Source: WHSW01 sp963767285 (GTDB lineage Bacteria > Actinomycetota > Thermoleophilia > Solirubrobacterales > 70-9). Taken from it: DNA of 64,000 bases. Made by a program: the position numbers and the translations under genes. The DNA lies in NCBI GenBank assembly GCA_963767285.1, contig CAVYDJ010000003.1, positions 434,001 through 498,000 of the forward strand. The letters are read 5' to 3'. Positions 41,231 to 50,191 of this stretch are shown piece by piece (position 1 is the first letter of the stretch; each line of letters begins with the position of its first letter). Below the pieces are notes generated by a model. That model made no database searches. It was not told where the DNA came from and saw only the letters and a list, made by a program, of their open reading frames with translations.

Positions 41231-42748
41231 CTAGACGCCGCGACGCCGGAGCACGTGTCCCGCCGTCTGCACGAGGATCTTGACGTCCGACCACAGCGAC
41301 CAGTTGACGATGTACATGTAGTCCATCATCACCATGTCGCTGAGCGGCACCCGGGTCTCGCCCATGATCTGCCAGGCGCCCGTCATGCCCGGGGTCAGGT
41401 GCAGGCGCCGGCGGTGCCAGCCGACGACGCGCTTGTCCTCGTCCTCGACCAGCGGCCGTGGGCCGACCAGGCTCATCTCGCCGAACAGCACGTTGATCAG
41501 CTGCGGCAGCTCGTCGAGCGAGGTCCGGCGCAGGAACCCGCCGACCTTGGTGACCCGTGGGTCGTTGGTCAGCTTGAACAGGCCGTCCGTCTCGTTGTGC
41601 TCGGCGAGCTCGGCGCGCATCCGGTCCGCGCCGTCGACCATCGTCCGGAACTTGAACATCCTGAACATCTCACCGTCCTGGCCGATCCGGGTCTGGGTGA
41701 AGAACACCGGCCCCCGGGAGTCGAGCTTGATCGCCAGCGCCAGGGCCGCGTACAGCGGGGCGCCGACGATCAGCAGGAACGCCGATCCGGCGAGGTCCAG
41801 CGCGCGCTTCATCAGCCTCGAGGAGCGCGAGAGCCCGAACGAGCGCACCCCGAGCAGCGTCGTGCCCTGGAGCTCGTCGAACTCGACGCTGGAACCGACC
41901 ACCTCGAGGATGCTCGGCATGACGCTGACCTTCAGGCCGTACTCCTTGAAGTAGCGGACGGTCTGCAGGACCCGGTCCGAGGAGGAGTCCTGGGCGACGA
42001 TCACCCGGTGGATGTTGCGCTCGACCACGTAGCGGGCGAAGTCGGTGCCGCGCGGCCGCTCGAGCTCGAAGCGCTCGAAGGGCAGGTGGGCCACGACGTC
42101 GGCGTGGGCGGTCTCGAAGTTGCCGAACTTGCCCCGGATCGCGAGCGCCTGCTCGGGGCTCCCGAGCACCAGGCAGCGCTCCGGCCCGGTGATCGCGCGG
42201 GAGAACTTGCGCGCCAGGCCGCGGCTGATCACGGTCGCGACGAACAGAGTCCCCCACAGCACGGCGATCGACTCGAACGCGAACGGCATCGCCTGGGCCG
42301 ACGCGATCATCGTGATCAAGAGCGTGTAGAGGGTCGCGAGCTGGAACAGCGCGGGGACCTCGTTCAGGGTCCCCTTGCCGATCAGCAGCTCATCGCGGTC
42401 ATAGAGGCCGATCGCCTTGCTGACCCCGACGATCGCCACGATCCCGACCCAGAGGACGATGGGCTGCACCTGAATGCCGGTGATCATGTGCGCGAGCGCG
42501 AGCGCGAACAGCGCCCCGGCGACGTCGGCGACGGCGAGCGCCCGACGGAAGATCAGGTCGCGCTTCGCGGAGCGCCGCGAGACGGCCGCCTCGCCGCGCT
42601 GGAACGACACGTCGCGCAGATAGGGGACGTCGGCCGTGGGTGCCGGCGGCGGTCCAGGGGCCCGTTCCAGGCCCGGCAGCGGTGCGACGAGCGTGCCGTC
42701 CGCCTGCAGATGGTTGATCGCTGAAGTCGTTGCCGCCCCGTGGCTCAT
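41231..42748 (-). CDS. Polyprenyl-phosphate sugar-1-phosphate transferase (WbaP/EPS-type)
   Basis: The ATG at 42748 has a GAGGGGAGGG ribosome site, so I prefer it to the longer frame, and gives 505 residues. The N-terminal part has about five membrane helices and a Rossmann-like loop (RCLVLGSPEQALAI). The C-terminal 200 residues are the catalytic domain of EPS polyprenyl glycosylphosphotransferases: KRALDLAGS, GPVFFTQTRIGQDGEMFRMFKFRTM, FLRRTSLDELPQLINV and MSLVGPRPL. It attaches the first sugar-1-phosphate to undecaprenyl phosphate, starting repeat-unit synthesis at the inner face of the membrane. Confidence 0.93.
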   Translation of the reverse strand: MSHGAATTSAINHLQADGTLVAPLPGLERAPGPPPAPTADVPYLRDVSFQRGEAAVSRRSAKRDLIFRRALAVADVAGALFALALAHMITGIQVQPIVLWVGIVAIVGVSKAIGLYDRDELLIGKGTLNEVPALFQLATLYTLLITMIASAQAMPFAFESIAVLWGTLFVATVISRGLARKFSRAITGPERCLVLGSPEQALAIRGKFGNFETAHADVVAHLPFERFELERPRGTDFARYVVERNIHRVIVAQDSSSDRVLQTVRYFKEYGLKVSVMPSILEVVGSSVEFDELQGTTLLGVRSFGLSRSSRLMKRALDLAGSAFLLIVGAPLYAALALAIKLDSRGPVFFTQTRIGQDGEMFRMFKFRTMVDGADRMRAELAEHNETDGLFKLTNDPRVTKVGGFLRRTSLDELPQLINVLFGEMSLVGPRPLVEDEDKRVVGWHRRRLHLTPGMTGAWQIMGETRVPLSDMVMMDYMYIVNWSLWSDVKILVQTAGHVLRRRGV

Positions 42749-42867
42749 CTCGAGCCCTCCCCTCTTGTAAAACCCATTACCCGCGTCGAACCTACACATC
42801 TCAATAGGTTCATGCGCCAGTTCGGCCGGGTAGCCAGTCTGACCCCTCCGGCGCCTCCGAATCGGCC

Positions 42868-43614
42868 GTGCGCGATCATGCGCCCGTGCATCGCCTGGTG
42901 ACCCGATGGAGGGGCCTGAGGTTCAGGCTGTGGGCGCTTCGCCTTCGCCTCCGCCTCCTGCGACACGGCGCTCGATTGCATCTCGACGCCCCGTGGCGGA
43001 TCGACTTCCGCGGCGCGCCCCGGGTGCGGATCACGACCGAGCGGGGCGACCGCGGCTCGCTCCATCTGCGGGTCGGCCGGGACGCGAGAATCGAGGCGGG
43101 TGTGCGCTTCGCGCTGGAGGCGGGGGCGGCGAACCGGCTCGAGCTCGGCGACCGCGCCGTGCTCCAGGATGGCGTGAGGATCTGGCTGACCGGAGGCACC
43201 GTCAAGCTCGGCAAGGGCACGATCCTGCGCGACGAATGCGTCCTCAAGTCCGGCGGGGAACTGGTGATCGGCGAGTTCGTCCGGATCGGCTCGGCCTCTG
43301 TCGTCCACTGCCACGAGCGGATCGAGCTCGCCGACCGGTCGGCGTACGCGGACTGCGTCGTGATCGTCGACTCCGACCACGTCCACGACGGGAGCGACAC
43401 CTGGTTCCTGGATCAGCCGGTCGTGTCCACTCCGGTCGAGATCGGCCGCAACACGGTGGTCGGCGCGCTGGTCTTGATCACCCGGGGAGTCGTTGTCGGG
43501 CCGAACTCGGTGATCGCCGGCGCGGCCGTCGTCCGCAGGGGTGAGTTTCCGGGCGGCTGGTTGATCGCGGGATCGCCGGCGCAACCGATGCGAGAACTCG
43601 GGCCGACCCGTTAG
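42868..43614 (+). CDS. Left-handed beta-helix acyltransferase
   Basis: This 248-residue protein has hexapeptide repeats that form a left-handed beta helix, such as VGRDARIEAGVRF, IGEFVRIGSASVV, PVEIGRNTVVGALVLITRGVVVGPNSVIAGAAVV. It ends in GWLIAGSPAQPMREL, a common ending in WbbJ/VatD-type O-acetyltransferases. It should transfer an acyl group, probably acetyl from acetyl-CoA, to a sugar of the nearby polysaccharide. The N-terminal 30 residues are Arg-rich, and internal GTG starts (for example at 42883) are possible. The end overlaps the convergent flippase gene. Confidence 0.82.
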   Translation: MRDHAPVHRLVTRWRGLRFRLWALRLRLRLLRHGARLHLDAPWRIDFRGAPRVRITTERGDRGSLHLRVGRDARIEAGVRFALEAGAANRLELGDRAVLQDGVRIWLTGGTVKLGKGTILRDECVLKSGGELVIGEFVRIGSASVVHCHERIELADRSAYADCVVIVDSDHVHDGSDTWFLDQPVVSTPVEIGRNTVVGALVLITRGVVVGPNSVIAGAAVVRRGEFPGGWLIAGSPAQPMRELGPTR

Positions 43615-45170
43615 GCGGGGACGACGTCGGCCGGCGGCTGCGTCGCCTGGCGGCGGCGGAGGTAGCCGAGCATCTCGCGCAGGAGTGTGCGCTCGAAGAG
43701 GAGGGTGAACACGATCGACGCCGCGATGTAGAGCACGAGCTCCCCGACGGCCAGGGCCGCGGTCCGGTCGTCGGGGCCGACGAGGCGGATGAGGAGGACC
43801 AGCCCCGCTGCGGGAACGACCGGAGCGATCGAGCGCACCAGATGGCGCATGATCCGGAACCCCGGGAAGAGGCGCCGCAGGTAGTAGCCGCGGACGGCGA
43901 TCTGGATCCCCGTCACCGCCGCGAAGCCGACGACCCAGCCGATCAGGTCGAGGGTGATGAGCGCCGGGACCATGACGACGGCGAAGCTCGCGAGCGAGAT
44001 CAGCGAGGCGAACAGCATCGGCTTCGTCCGGTTGACCGCACGCATGAACGTCGACCAGTTGAAGGCGATCTGGCCGAAACCGGCAACCAACCCGAGTCCG
44101 ATCAGCACGTCCCGCGAGTCCTCCCAGCGTTCGCCGAGCACGAACTCGATCAGGTCGTCGGCAAACAGCGCGAGGCCGACCCCGAAGGGGATCGCCCACA
44201 TCAGGATCAGCCGGTTCGACTTGACGAAGGCCTCGTGCAGGAGCGCGGTCCGATCCGCGACCCGGCAGATCGCCGGGTAGATGGCGGAGCTGACGATCCC
44301 GTTGACGCGATCGGCGAACGTTGCGATCGATCCCGCGAGCCCGATCGCGCCGACCCCCGCCAGGCCGACCGTGCGGTTGGCGACCAGCAGCGTCCCCTGG
44401 ATGAAGAGCAGGTTGCTGACGCCCAGGCCGAAGAGTGGCCAGGAGAAGCTCAGGTACTCGCTCAGGGTTCCCCGGTTGAAGCGGAGCCGGATCGGATAGG
44501 GGCAGGTCACCACCGAGACGATGCTGCCGACGACCGCGCCGGAGACCGCCCCGATGACCAGGCACCAGTAGCCGGCGCCAAGCACGCCGAGCACCACCGT
44601 GACGGCGAACGCGACCAGCGGATCGACCGCGAGCAGCGTCCGCTGGCGCACGAACTCCAGCCGCCTGTAGGGGATCCAGATCGGCGTCTCGAAGGCGCTG
44701 ATCGGGACCACGGTCGCCAGCAGGATGCCGGGGGCGATGATCTCCGGATGTCCGTACGCGATCGCGTAGAACGGGAGCAGCGCGATGACGACGACGAAGA
44801 ACGCCAGCGAGACCATCAGCTCCAGCGTGAAAGCCTTCTGGAATGCGAGCTCCTGGTCGGCCTCGGACTGCTGCACGTACTTGTCGGCGATCCCGAGCTG
44901 CTTCAGCCACGAGAGCGTGAGCAGGGTCGCGATCAGGATGCCCCAGAGCCCGAACTCCTCCTGGGTGAGGAAGGCGGCGACGAGGACGCGCTGCAGCACG
45001 CCGATCCCCGCGAGGGCGACCTGGAACGCCGAGTTGACGATGACGCCACGCGCCGCAAGTTGGCGCAGGCCGGGGCGGGCGTGGAGCTCGGCCGCCGGCT
45101 CCAGCTCGCTCGGGTCCTGGTCCATCGCGGCGGGCGCGGACTGGGCCGGATCGATCGGCGGTTCGCTCAT
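43611..45170 (-). CDS. Polysaccharide flippase (Wzx/MOP family)
   Basis: The ATG at 45170 gives 519 residues after a hydrophilic N-terminus of about 40. Around 12-14 membrane segments follow, with the MOP/Wzx character of GVIVNSAFQVALAGIGVLQR, LTQEEFGLWGIL, IPYRRLEFVRQRTLLAVDP and SAIYPAICRVADR. It should flip undecaprenyl-linked repeat units across the membrane for the Wzy-like protein to polymerise. It lies among glycosyl- and methyltransferases, consistent with this job. Confidence 0.9.
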   Translation of the reverse strand: MSEPPIDPAQSAPAAMDQDPSELEPAAELHARPGLRQLAARGVIVNSAFQVALAGIGVLQRVLVAAFLTQEEFGLWGILIATLLTLSWLKQLGIADKYVQQSEADQELAFQKAFTLELMVSLAFFVVVIALLPFYAIAYGHPEIIAPGILLATVVPISAFETPIWIPYRRLEFVRQRTLLAVDPLVAFAVTVVLGVLGAGYWCLVIGAVSGAVVGSIVSVVTCPYPIRLRFNRGTLSEYLSFSWPLFGLGVSNLLFIQGTLLVANRTVGLAGVGAIGLAGSIATFADRVNGIVSSAIYPAICRVADRTALLHEAFVKSNRLILMWAIPFGVGLALFADDLIEFVLGERWEDSRDVLIGLGLVAGFGQIAFNWSTFMRAVNRTKPMLFASLISLASFAVVMVPALITLDLIGWVVGFAAVTGIQIAVRGYYLRRLFPGFRIMRHLVRSIAPVVPAAGLVLLIRLVGPDDRTAALAVGELVLYIAASIVFTLLFERTLLREMLGYLRRRQATQPPADVVPA

Positions 45171-45283
45171 AAGGGTGGCGACCGGGCGCCCCTGCCGACC
45201 CCCGCGTCGGCGCCAGGGTAACGCAGCGCCGGGGAGGGCGGCCCCGGTCGAGCCGGCTCGCAATCGGCGACTCCTGTGCAAGA

Positions 45284-46000
45284 GTGGCGGCCGTGAACGC
45301 GCTTGAACAGGTGCAGGAGCGCTCCTGGTATCACGCGATCGAGCTCGGCGATGGCAACGTAACCCCGGGGTGGTTCGATCTGCGCCCGTTCGTCCGCCAC
45401 TACGGCCTTCCGGACGACATGAGCGGGATGCGGGCGCTCGAGGTCGGCACCTGGGACGGGTTCTGGGCCTTCGAGATGGAGAGCCGGGGCGCCGAGGTGG
45501 TTGCCCTCGACCTCGATCGCGAAAGCGACCTCGACTGGCCGCCGCGGCGGCGCCCGGCGGAGTGGTCGACCGACATGCGCGGCGACGGCTTCCGGCTCGC
45601 CAAGGAGATCCGCGGATCCGCGGTTGAGCGGGTGGACCTGAGCATCTACCACGCCAAGCCGGAAGAGCTCGGGACCTTCGACGTCGTGTTCTGCGGCTCG
45701 GTGCTCCTGCACCTGCGCGACCAGCTGCTCGCGCTCGAGCGGATCGCGAACCTCTGCACCGGGACGTTCATCAGCGCGGAGGAGTACGACCGGGCCGCGA
45801 GCCTGCTGCCGTTCCCGGCCTCTCGTTACCTCGCCGACCGCGACAAGGCGGTGATCTTCTGGCTCCCGGCGATCAACACCTGGAAGCGGATGATGTGGAC
45901 CGCCGGGTTCGACCGGGTCGAGCGCCACGGCAAGTTCACGATGGAGGCGTCGGACGGGCTGAAGATCCGCCACGTCGTCCACCACGCCCACAAGAGCTGA
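45284..46000 (+). CDS. SAM-dependent methyltransferase
   Basis: This 238-residue protein (GTG at 45284; a GTG at 45293 is equally possible) has the class I Rossmann motif ALEVGTWDGFWAFEM near residue 50, followed by ALDLDRESDLDWP and FDVVFCGSVLLHLRDQL. It resembles the DUF1698/CmoB-like methyltransferase group, with a late WLPAINTWKRMMWTAGFDRVERHGKF segment. The acceptor is probably a sugar or glycolipid in the surrounding locus. No ribosome site is obvious. Confidence 0.85.
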   Translation: MAAVNALEQVQERSWYHAIELGDGNVTPGWFDLRPFVRHYGLPDDMSGMRALEVGTWDGFWAFEMESRGAEVVALDLDRESDLDWPPRRRPAEWSTDMRGDGFRLAKEIRGSAVERVDLSIYHAKPEELGTFDVVFCGSVLLHLRDQLLALERIANLCTGTFISAEEYDRAASLLPFPASRYLADRDKAVIFWLPAINTWKRMMWTAGFDRVERHGKFTMEASDGLKIRHVVHHAHKS

Positions 46001-46010
46001 CGACGCAACC

Positions 46011-46931
46011 TCAGGCGCGCCGCGGCAGGGCCCGCCACCAGTCGCGGTTCGCCGCGTAGCCGAGCTCGACGAGCAGGTCGCCAGCCGCGTCGTCGAACTC
46101 GCGCCCCATCCGGCGGGTCAGCGAGGCCTCCCAGTTCCCGACCTCCCCACTGCCGCGAAAGCCGCTCGCGCGCGCCTCCTCCGGATAAGCCTCCGGCGCC
46201 GTCGACTCGACGATCGCCTCGATCCGCCGGTCGTCGTATGGGATCTCCGCGAAGTCGAACAGCTCGGCGAGCACCGCGGCCGGGTCCCGCCGCAGCGCCT
46301 CGAAGCGGACCTCGTGGCCGCGATCGAACCGCTCGCACCACCCGCGCAGGCCGACCACCCGCGCCTTCCATTTCGACGCGATGCGGCCGATCTCCCCGCG
46401 CATCTCCGGGGCCCAGGAGTCCGCGGCGCGAAGCGTCGAGGTGGCGACGTCGCGGCCGTCGCGGACGACGTGCACGAGCTTCGCGCGCGGAAACAGCGCG
46501 GCCAGCACAGCGCCGTCGAGCGGCGACTTCTCGACCAGGAACCGCTGGCCGGGCTGCACGGCTCGCATCAACCAGCCGGCGACGAGCTCACCGAGCTCCG
46601 CCGCCGCCTCCTCGTAGGGGAGCAGTTGGACGGCGGCGTGGTCGTTGCCGATCTCTCGCCGGCGCCGCTCGTAGTACTCCGGGTGCCATTGCGGCTGCTG
46701 GAGCACGCCGGCGATCCCGTTGTCCGCCGTCAGCAGCCAGGTCTCGAACACCGCGCAGACCTCGGGATGGCCCGCGAACAGGTCGAGCGTCAGCGAGGTT
46801 CCCGATCGGCCGAAGCCGCTGATGAAGACCGGCGGCGCCGCCAGCGGCTCGAAGGCTCGCGGCATTCGCAGGCGGTCGGCGGGCACCCCGACGTCGTCTG
46901 GGCCCAGGGCGCCGCCGCCGCGGTCGCTCAC
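46011..46931 (-). CDS. Sulfotransferase family protein
   Basis: This 306-residue protein has the PAPS loop FISGFGRSGTSLTLDLFAGH (residues 36-55) and the 3'-phosphate region LVHVVRDGRDVATSTL near 155-170, then VRFEALRRDPAAVLAELFDF. These identify a sulfotransferase transferring sulfate from PAPS, here probably to a glycan. The start overlaps the stop of the upstream methyltransferase gene by four bases, so methylation and sulfation genes are coupled. Possibly cytoplasmic, since no signal peptide is seen. Confidence 0.87.
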   Translation of the reverse strand: MSDRGGGALGPDDVGVPADRLRMPRAFEPLAAPPVFISGFGRSGTSLTLDLFAGHPEVCAVFETWLLTADNGIAGVLQQPQWHPEYYERRRREIGNDHAAVQLLPYEEAAAELGELVAGWLMRAVQPGQRFLVEKSPLDGAVLAALFPRAKLVHVVRDGRDVATSTLRAADSWAPEMRGEIGRIASKWKARVVGLRGWCERFDRGHEVRFEALRRDPAAVLAELFDFAEIPYDDRRIEAIVESTAPEAYPEEARASGFRGSGEVGNWEASLTRRMGREFDDAAGDLLVELGYAANRDWWRALPRRA

Positions 46932-47665
46932 GGTCCTGGCGCTGCTTGGTCCGCGCGCTTGCGCAGCAGCACCAGGCAGAACTGCGTGCCGGCGCCAACG
47001 ACCCGCTCGGTCGTCATCCCGCCCGCGGCGGCGACCTCCGAGAGGCGGTCGAGATCGACCGCCGAGCCGCGCCAGGCCGGGTGCTCCTGCCCGCGCGGCC
47101 CGCGCCGCAGCACCGATCGCAGGCCGCCGGCGAGACGTTCCCGCAGGCCCCGCGAGCGATGGACCGCCGGCGCATTGGACACCTGGAAGGCCGCCCAGCC
47201 TCCTGGGCTGAGCACGCGGCCCATCTCGCTGACGTAACCGAGGGTGATCTCCGGATCGGGGATGTGCTGGAAGACGACGTGCGAGAAGCAGACGTCCGCC
47301 GACGCGTCTCCGATCCCTCCCAGCGTCTCGCCGTCGCCCTGGTGCCAGCGCACGTTGGCGAGCTCCGGGTTGTGCTCACGGGCGAGCTCGAGCATTTGGG
47401 CCGAGACGTCGACGGCGTCGACGCCGGCGGAGCGCGCGGCCAGCTCGCGCGTCAGGCGGCCGACCCCGCAGCCGATCTCGACGACGCGATCGGAGGGGTC
47501 GAACTCGACGCCGAGCTCGGTGCAGATCACGTCGACGGCCTCCTTGCCCCGGGCCCAGAACTGCGCCTCGTCGGCGTCCCCGTAGCGCAGGTCGTTGTCG
47601 ACGAAGAAGAGCGCGTCCTCACGGGCGCGGTCGTCCCAGAACCGCTTCATCTCCTCACCGCGCAT
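46928..47665 (-). CDS. SAM-dependent methyltransferase
   Basis: This 245-residue protein starts at the ATG at 47665, although an internal ATG at 47650 directly after GAGGAG is possible. It has a typical class I methyltransferase core: VVEIGCGVGRLTRELA (motif I), VDAVDVSAQMLELAREHN, and DVCFSHVVFQHIPDPEITL. A C-terminal Arg-rich region follows. It is translationally coupled to the downstream sulfotransferase. The acceptor is unknown; sugar O-methylation is inferred from context. Confidence 0.86.
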   Translation of the reverse strand: MRGEEMKRFWDDRAREDALFFVDNDLRYGDADEAQFWARGKEAVDVICTELGVEFDPSDRVVEIGCGVGRLTRELAARSAGVDAVDVSAQMLELAREHNPELANVRWHQGDGETLGGIGDASADVCFSHVVFQHIPDPEITLGYVSEMGRVLSPGGWAAFQVSNAPAVHRSRGLRERLAGGLRSVLRRGPRGQEHPAWRGSAVDLDRLSEVAAAGGMTTERVVGAGTQFCLVLLRKRADQAAPGP

Positions 47666-47688
47666 GACGACCGGGCAAGCTACCCGAG

Positions 47689-48648
47689 ATGTTTGCGAAC
47701 GGTCGCGCTCCCGAGATCGCCGTTGTCGTTCCGGCGCACGACGCCGCGGACACGATCGGCGCGACGCTCGCCGCGCTCGCCGACCAGGATCTCGATCGCC
47801 CCTTCGAGCTGATCGTCGTCGACGATCGCTCCGCCGACGAGACCGCGGCCATCGCCGAGCGCCATGGGGCGAGGGTGGTCGAGATGGCGGAGCAGGGCGG
47901 GCCGGGCGCCGCGCGGAACGCGGGCGTCGCCGCGACCGGCGCCGCGCTGGTCGCCTTCACCGACGCGGACTGCGAGCCCTCGCCGGCCTGGCTGCGGGAG
48001 GGCATCGCCGCGCTCGAGGCCGGCGCCGACCTCGTCACCGGGCCGATCGAGCCGGTTCGGCAACCGGGCCCGTTCGACCGCACGCTGCACGTCCGCGGGC
48101 CGTCGGTCCTGTTCGAGAGCGCCAACGTGTTCGTTCGCCGCACCATGTTCGACCGGCTCGGCGGCTTCCACCGGCCCGCCCGCCTCGACCTCCCTGTGGA
48201 GGCCGGGCACTTCGGCGAGGACGTCGTCTTCGGCTGGCGGGCGATCCGGGCCGGGGCGCGGATCGAGTTCGCGCGCGGCGCCCTGGTTCGGCATGCGGTC
48301 TTTCCGCGCGACGCGCGCGCGTACATCGCCGAGCGCAGCCGGCTGCGCCTCTTCCCCATGTTGCTCGGCGAGGTCCCGGAGCTTCGCGATTCGCGGCCGC
48401 TGGGGCTCTTCCTCAGCCCGCGCACCGCGCGCTTCGACCTCGCGCTCGCCGGCGTTCTCATCGCGCTCGGCCGCCGGCGCCCCGTGTGGCTCCTCGCCAC
48501 GGTCCCATACCTGCGTCGCGACCTGCACCGGCGCCAGCCGTGGCGCCGATCGGTCGCCCGCGTCAACGCCGCCAACGTCGCCGGCGACCTGGTCGGGCTG
48601 ATCGCCCTGGTCCGCGGCTCGATCGCCCATCGGCGACCACTGCTCTGA
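47689..48648 (+). CDS. GT2 glycosyltransferase
   Basis: This 319-residue family 2 glycosyltransferase has AVVVPAHDAADTIGATLAAL, ELIVVDDRSADETAAIA, ARNAGVAATGAAL and the metal site FTDADCEPSPAWL. An acceptor-domain GGFHRPARLDLPVEAGHFGEDVVF follows, with an acidic pair typical of inverting GT2 enzymes. The last 100 residues are basic and hydrophobic. It shares this C-terminal layout with the protein at 52968 (final RGSIAHRRPLL versus RGSIRYRTPML), so they are old paralogues. It diverges from a methyltransferase gene. Confidence 0.88.
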   Translation: MFANGRAPEIAVVVPAHDAADTIGATLAALADQDLDRPFELIVVDDRSADETAAIAERHGARVVEMAEQGGPGAARNAGVAATGAALVAFTDADCEPSPAWLREGIAALEAGADLVTGPIEPVRQPGPFDRTLHVRGPSVLFESANVFVRRTMFDRLGGFHRPARLDLPVEAGHFGEDVVFGWRAIRAGARIEFARGALVRHAVFPRDARAYIAERSRLRLFPMLLGEVPELRDSRPLGLFLSPRTARFDLALAGVLIALGRRRPVWLLATVPYLRRDLHRRQPWRRSVARVNAANVAGDLVGLIALVRGSIAHRRPLL

Positions 48649-48698
48649 CCAAGCGGTACGGTCCCGCTCGTCGTCGCTCCGGGCCCCGGGAACTCGAT

Positions 48699-49421
48699 GT
48701 GACCAGCACTTCCCTCGAAGCAGAAGAGCAACGGTTTCACGCCGCGCGTCCCACCGACCTGCGTCGCGCGCGCCCCTGGCACCGGCTCGCGTACATCATC
48801 CGGGCGCTGCCGGAGGGGATCGCGAACCTCAGCGCGGACCTGCGGGTCGGCCCGGACGCCACCGTCCTCGACTACGGCTGCGCGGACGTCCCCTACCGGC
48901 ACCTGTTCCCGGCCGGCTGCGAGTACATCGCCGCCGACCTCGAGGGCAACCCCGACGCGACCCACACGCTCGCGCCTGACGGGCGCGTCCCGATCGCCGA
49001 CGCGAGTTGCGACGCGGTGCTCTCGACCCAGGCGCTCGAGCACGTCGCCGACCCCGACCTCTACCTCGCCGAGTGCCGGCGGGTGCTGCGGCCGGGCGGC
49101 CGGTTGCTGCTCACGACCCACGGCGTCATGCCCTACCACCCGGACCCCGTCGACTACTGGCGCTGGACCTGCGCCGGCCTGCAACGGATCGTCGAAGCAC
49201 ATGGGTTCGAGGTCGTCCGCTTCGAGGGGATCATGGGCCTCTCGGCGAGCGGCCTGCAGCTGTTCCAGGACGGGGTCTACTACCGCCTGCCGCGACTCCT
49301 GCGGCCCGCGTTCGCGCTCGTGATCCAGACCGCGATCGCGATCGCCGACCGCTTCGAAGGCGCCGAGGCCAGGCGCATGAACGCGCTCGTCTTCGGGGTC
49401 GTCGCCCAGAGGCGCTCGTGA
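48699..49421 (+). CDS. SAM-dependent methyltransferase
   Basis: The GTG at 48699 gives 240 residues; the frame extends far to the left only as a shadow of the GT2 gene. Motifs are VLDYGCADVPYRHLF (motif I), AADLEGNPDATHTL, DAVLSTQALEHVADPDLYLAECRRVLRPGGRLLLTTHG. A PDPVDYWRWTCAGLQRIVEAHGF segment is typical of glycan-locus methyltransferases. It overlaps the following FkbM-type gene by four bases. Target unknown. Confidence 0.87.
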   Translation: MTSTSLEAEEQRFHAARPTDLRRARPWHRLAYIIRALPEGIANLSADLRVGPDATVLDYGCADVPYRHLFPAGCEYIAADLEGNPDATHTLAPDGRVPIADASCDAVLSTQALEHVADPDLYLAECRRVLRPGGRLLLTTHGVMPYHPDPVDYWRWTCAGLQRIVEAHGFEVVRFEGIMGLSASGLQLFQDGVYYRLPRLLRPAFALVIQTAIAIADRFEGAEARRMNALVFGVVAQRRS

Positions 49422-50191
49422 GCCTCGGGAGCGCATGGCGCGCCGCCCGCTACCGCCGCCTGCTGCGCCGGCTCGCGGCGCCGAAGCTGCTGGAGGCCTT
49501 CGGCGCCGCGTACCCGCAGGCGTCCTTCGTCGAGATCGGCTCCAACGACGGCCTGCAGCACGACCACCTGCGGCCGCTGATCCTGTCCCGCGACTGGCGC
49601 GGCCTGATGATCGAGCCCGTGCCGTACGTGTTCGACCGCCTGCGCGACAACTACGGCGAGGTGGACGGGGTGACGCTCGTCAACGCCGCGATCGCCGACC
49701 GCGACGGCGAGCTGCCGTTCTTCCATCTGCGCGACGCGGACGCGGGCGAGCGCGAAACGCTCCCGGACTGGTACGACGGGACCGGCTCGTTCTCCCGCGA
49801 GGCGGTCCTCGGCCACGCCGATCACATTCCCGACGTCGAGGAGCGGCTGGTCGAGACGACGGTCCCCTCCCTGACCTTCGGCTCGCTCTGCGACCGCTAC
49901 GGGGTCGAGCGAGTCGACCTGCTGCTGATCGACACCGAGGGCTACGACTGGGAGCTGCTGCGCGGGATCGACCTCGCGGCGATGCGTCCGCGCCTCGTGA
50001 TCTACGAGCACTTCCATCTGCCGCCGGCGGACCGCGCCGCGGCGCTGGCGCGGTTTGCCGAGCTCGGCTACGAGACCCTCGAGGAGGGGTTCGACACGTT
50101 CTGCCTCGACCCGATCGACGACGACCTCACCCGGCTCTGGCGCGGCCTGCGCCCGGCGGTCGGGGGCGTGTCGGTCCACGACCCGGCATGA
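49418..50191 (+). CDS. FkbM-family methyltransferase
   Basis: The GTG at 49418 overlaps the upstream stop and gives 257 residues. The FkbM-type core is visible: SFVEIGSNDGLQHDHLRPL, GLMIEPVPYVFDRLRDNY, VTLVNAAIADRDGELPFF, then VDLLLIDTEGYDWELLRGIDL and PRLVIYEHFHL. FkbM enzymes O-methylate sugars or polyketides using SAM. It is the second of three overlapping methyltransferase genes (48699-51225), suggesting several methylations of one repeat unit. Confidence 0.9.
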   Translation: MSLGSAWRAARYRRLLRRLAAPKLLEAFGAAYPQASFVEIGSNDGLQHDHLRPLILSRDWRGLMIEPVPYVFDRLRDNYGEVDGVTLVNAAIADRDGELPFFHLRDADAGERETLPDWYDGTGSFSREAVLGHADHIPDVEERLVETTVPSLTFGSLCDRYGVERVDLLLIDTEGYDWELLRGIDLAAMRPRLVIYEHFHLPPADRAAALARFAELGYETLEEGFDTFCLDPIDDDLTRLWRGLRPAVGGVSVHDPA

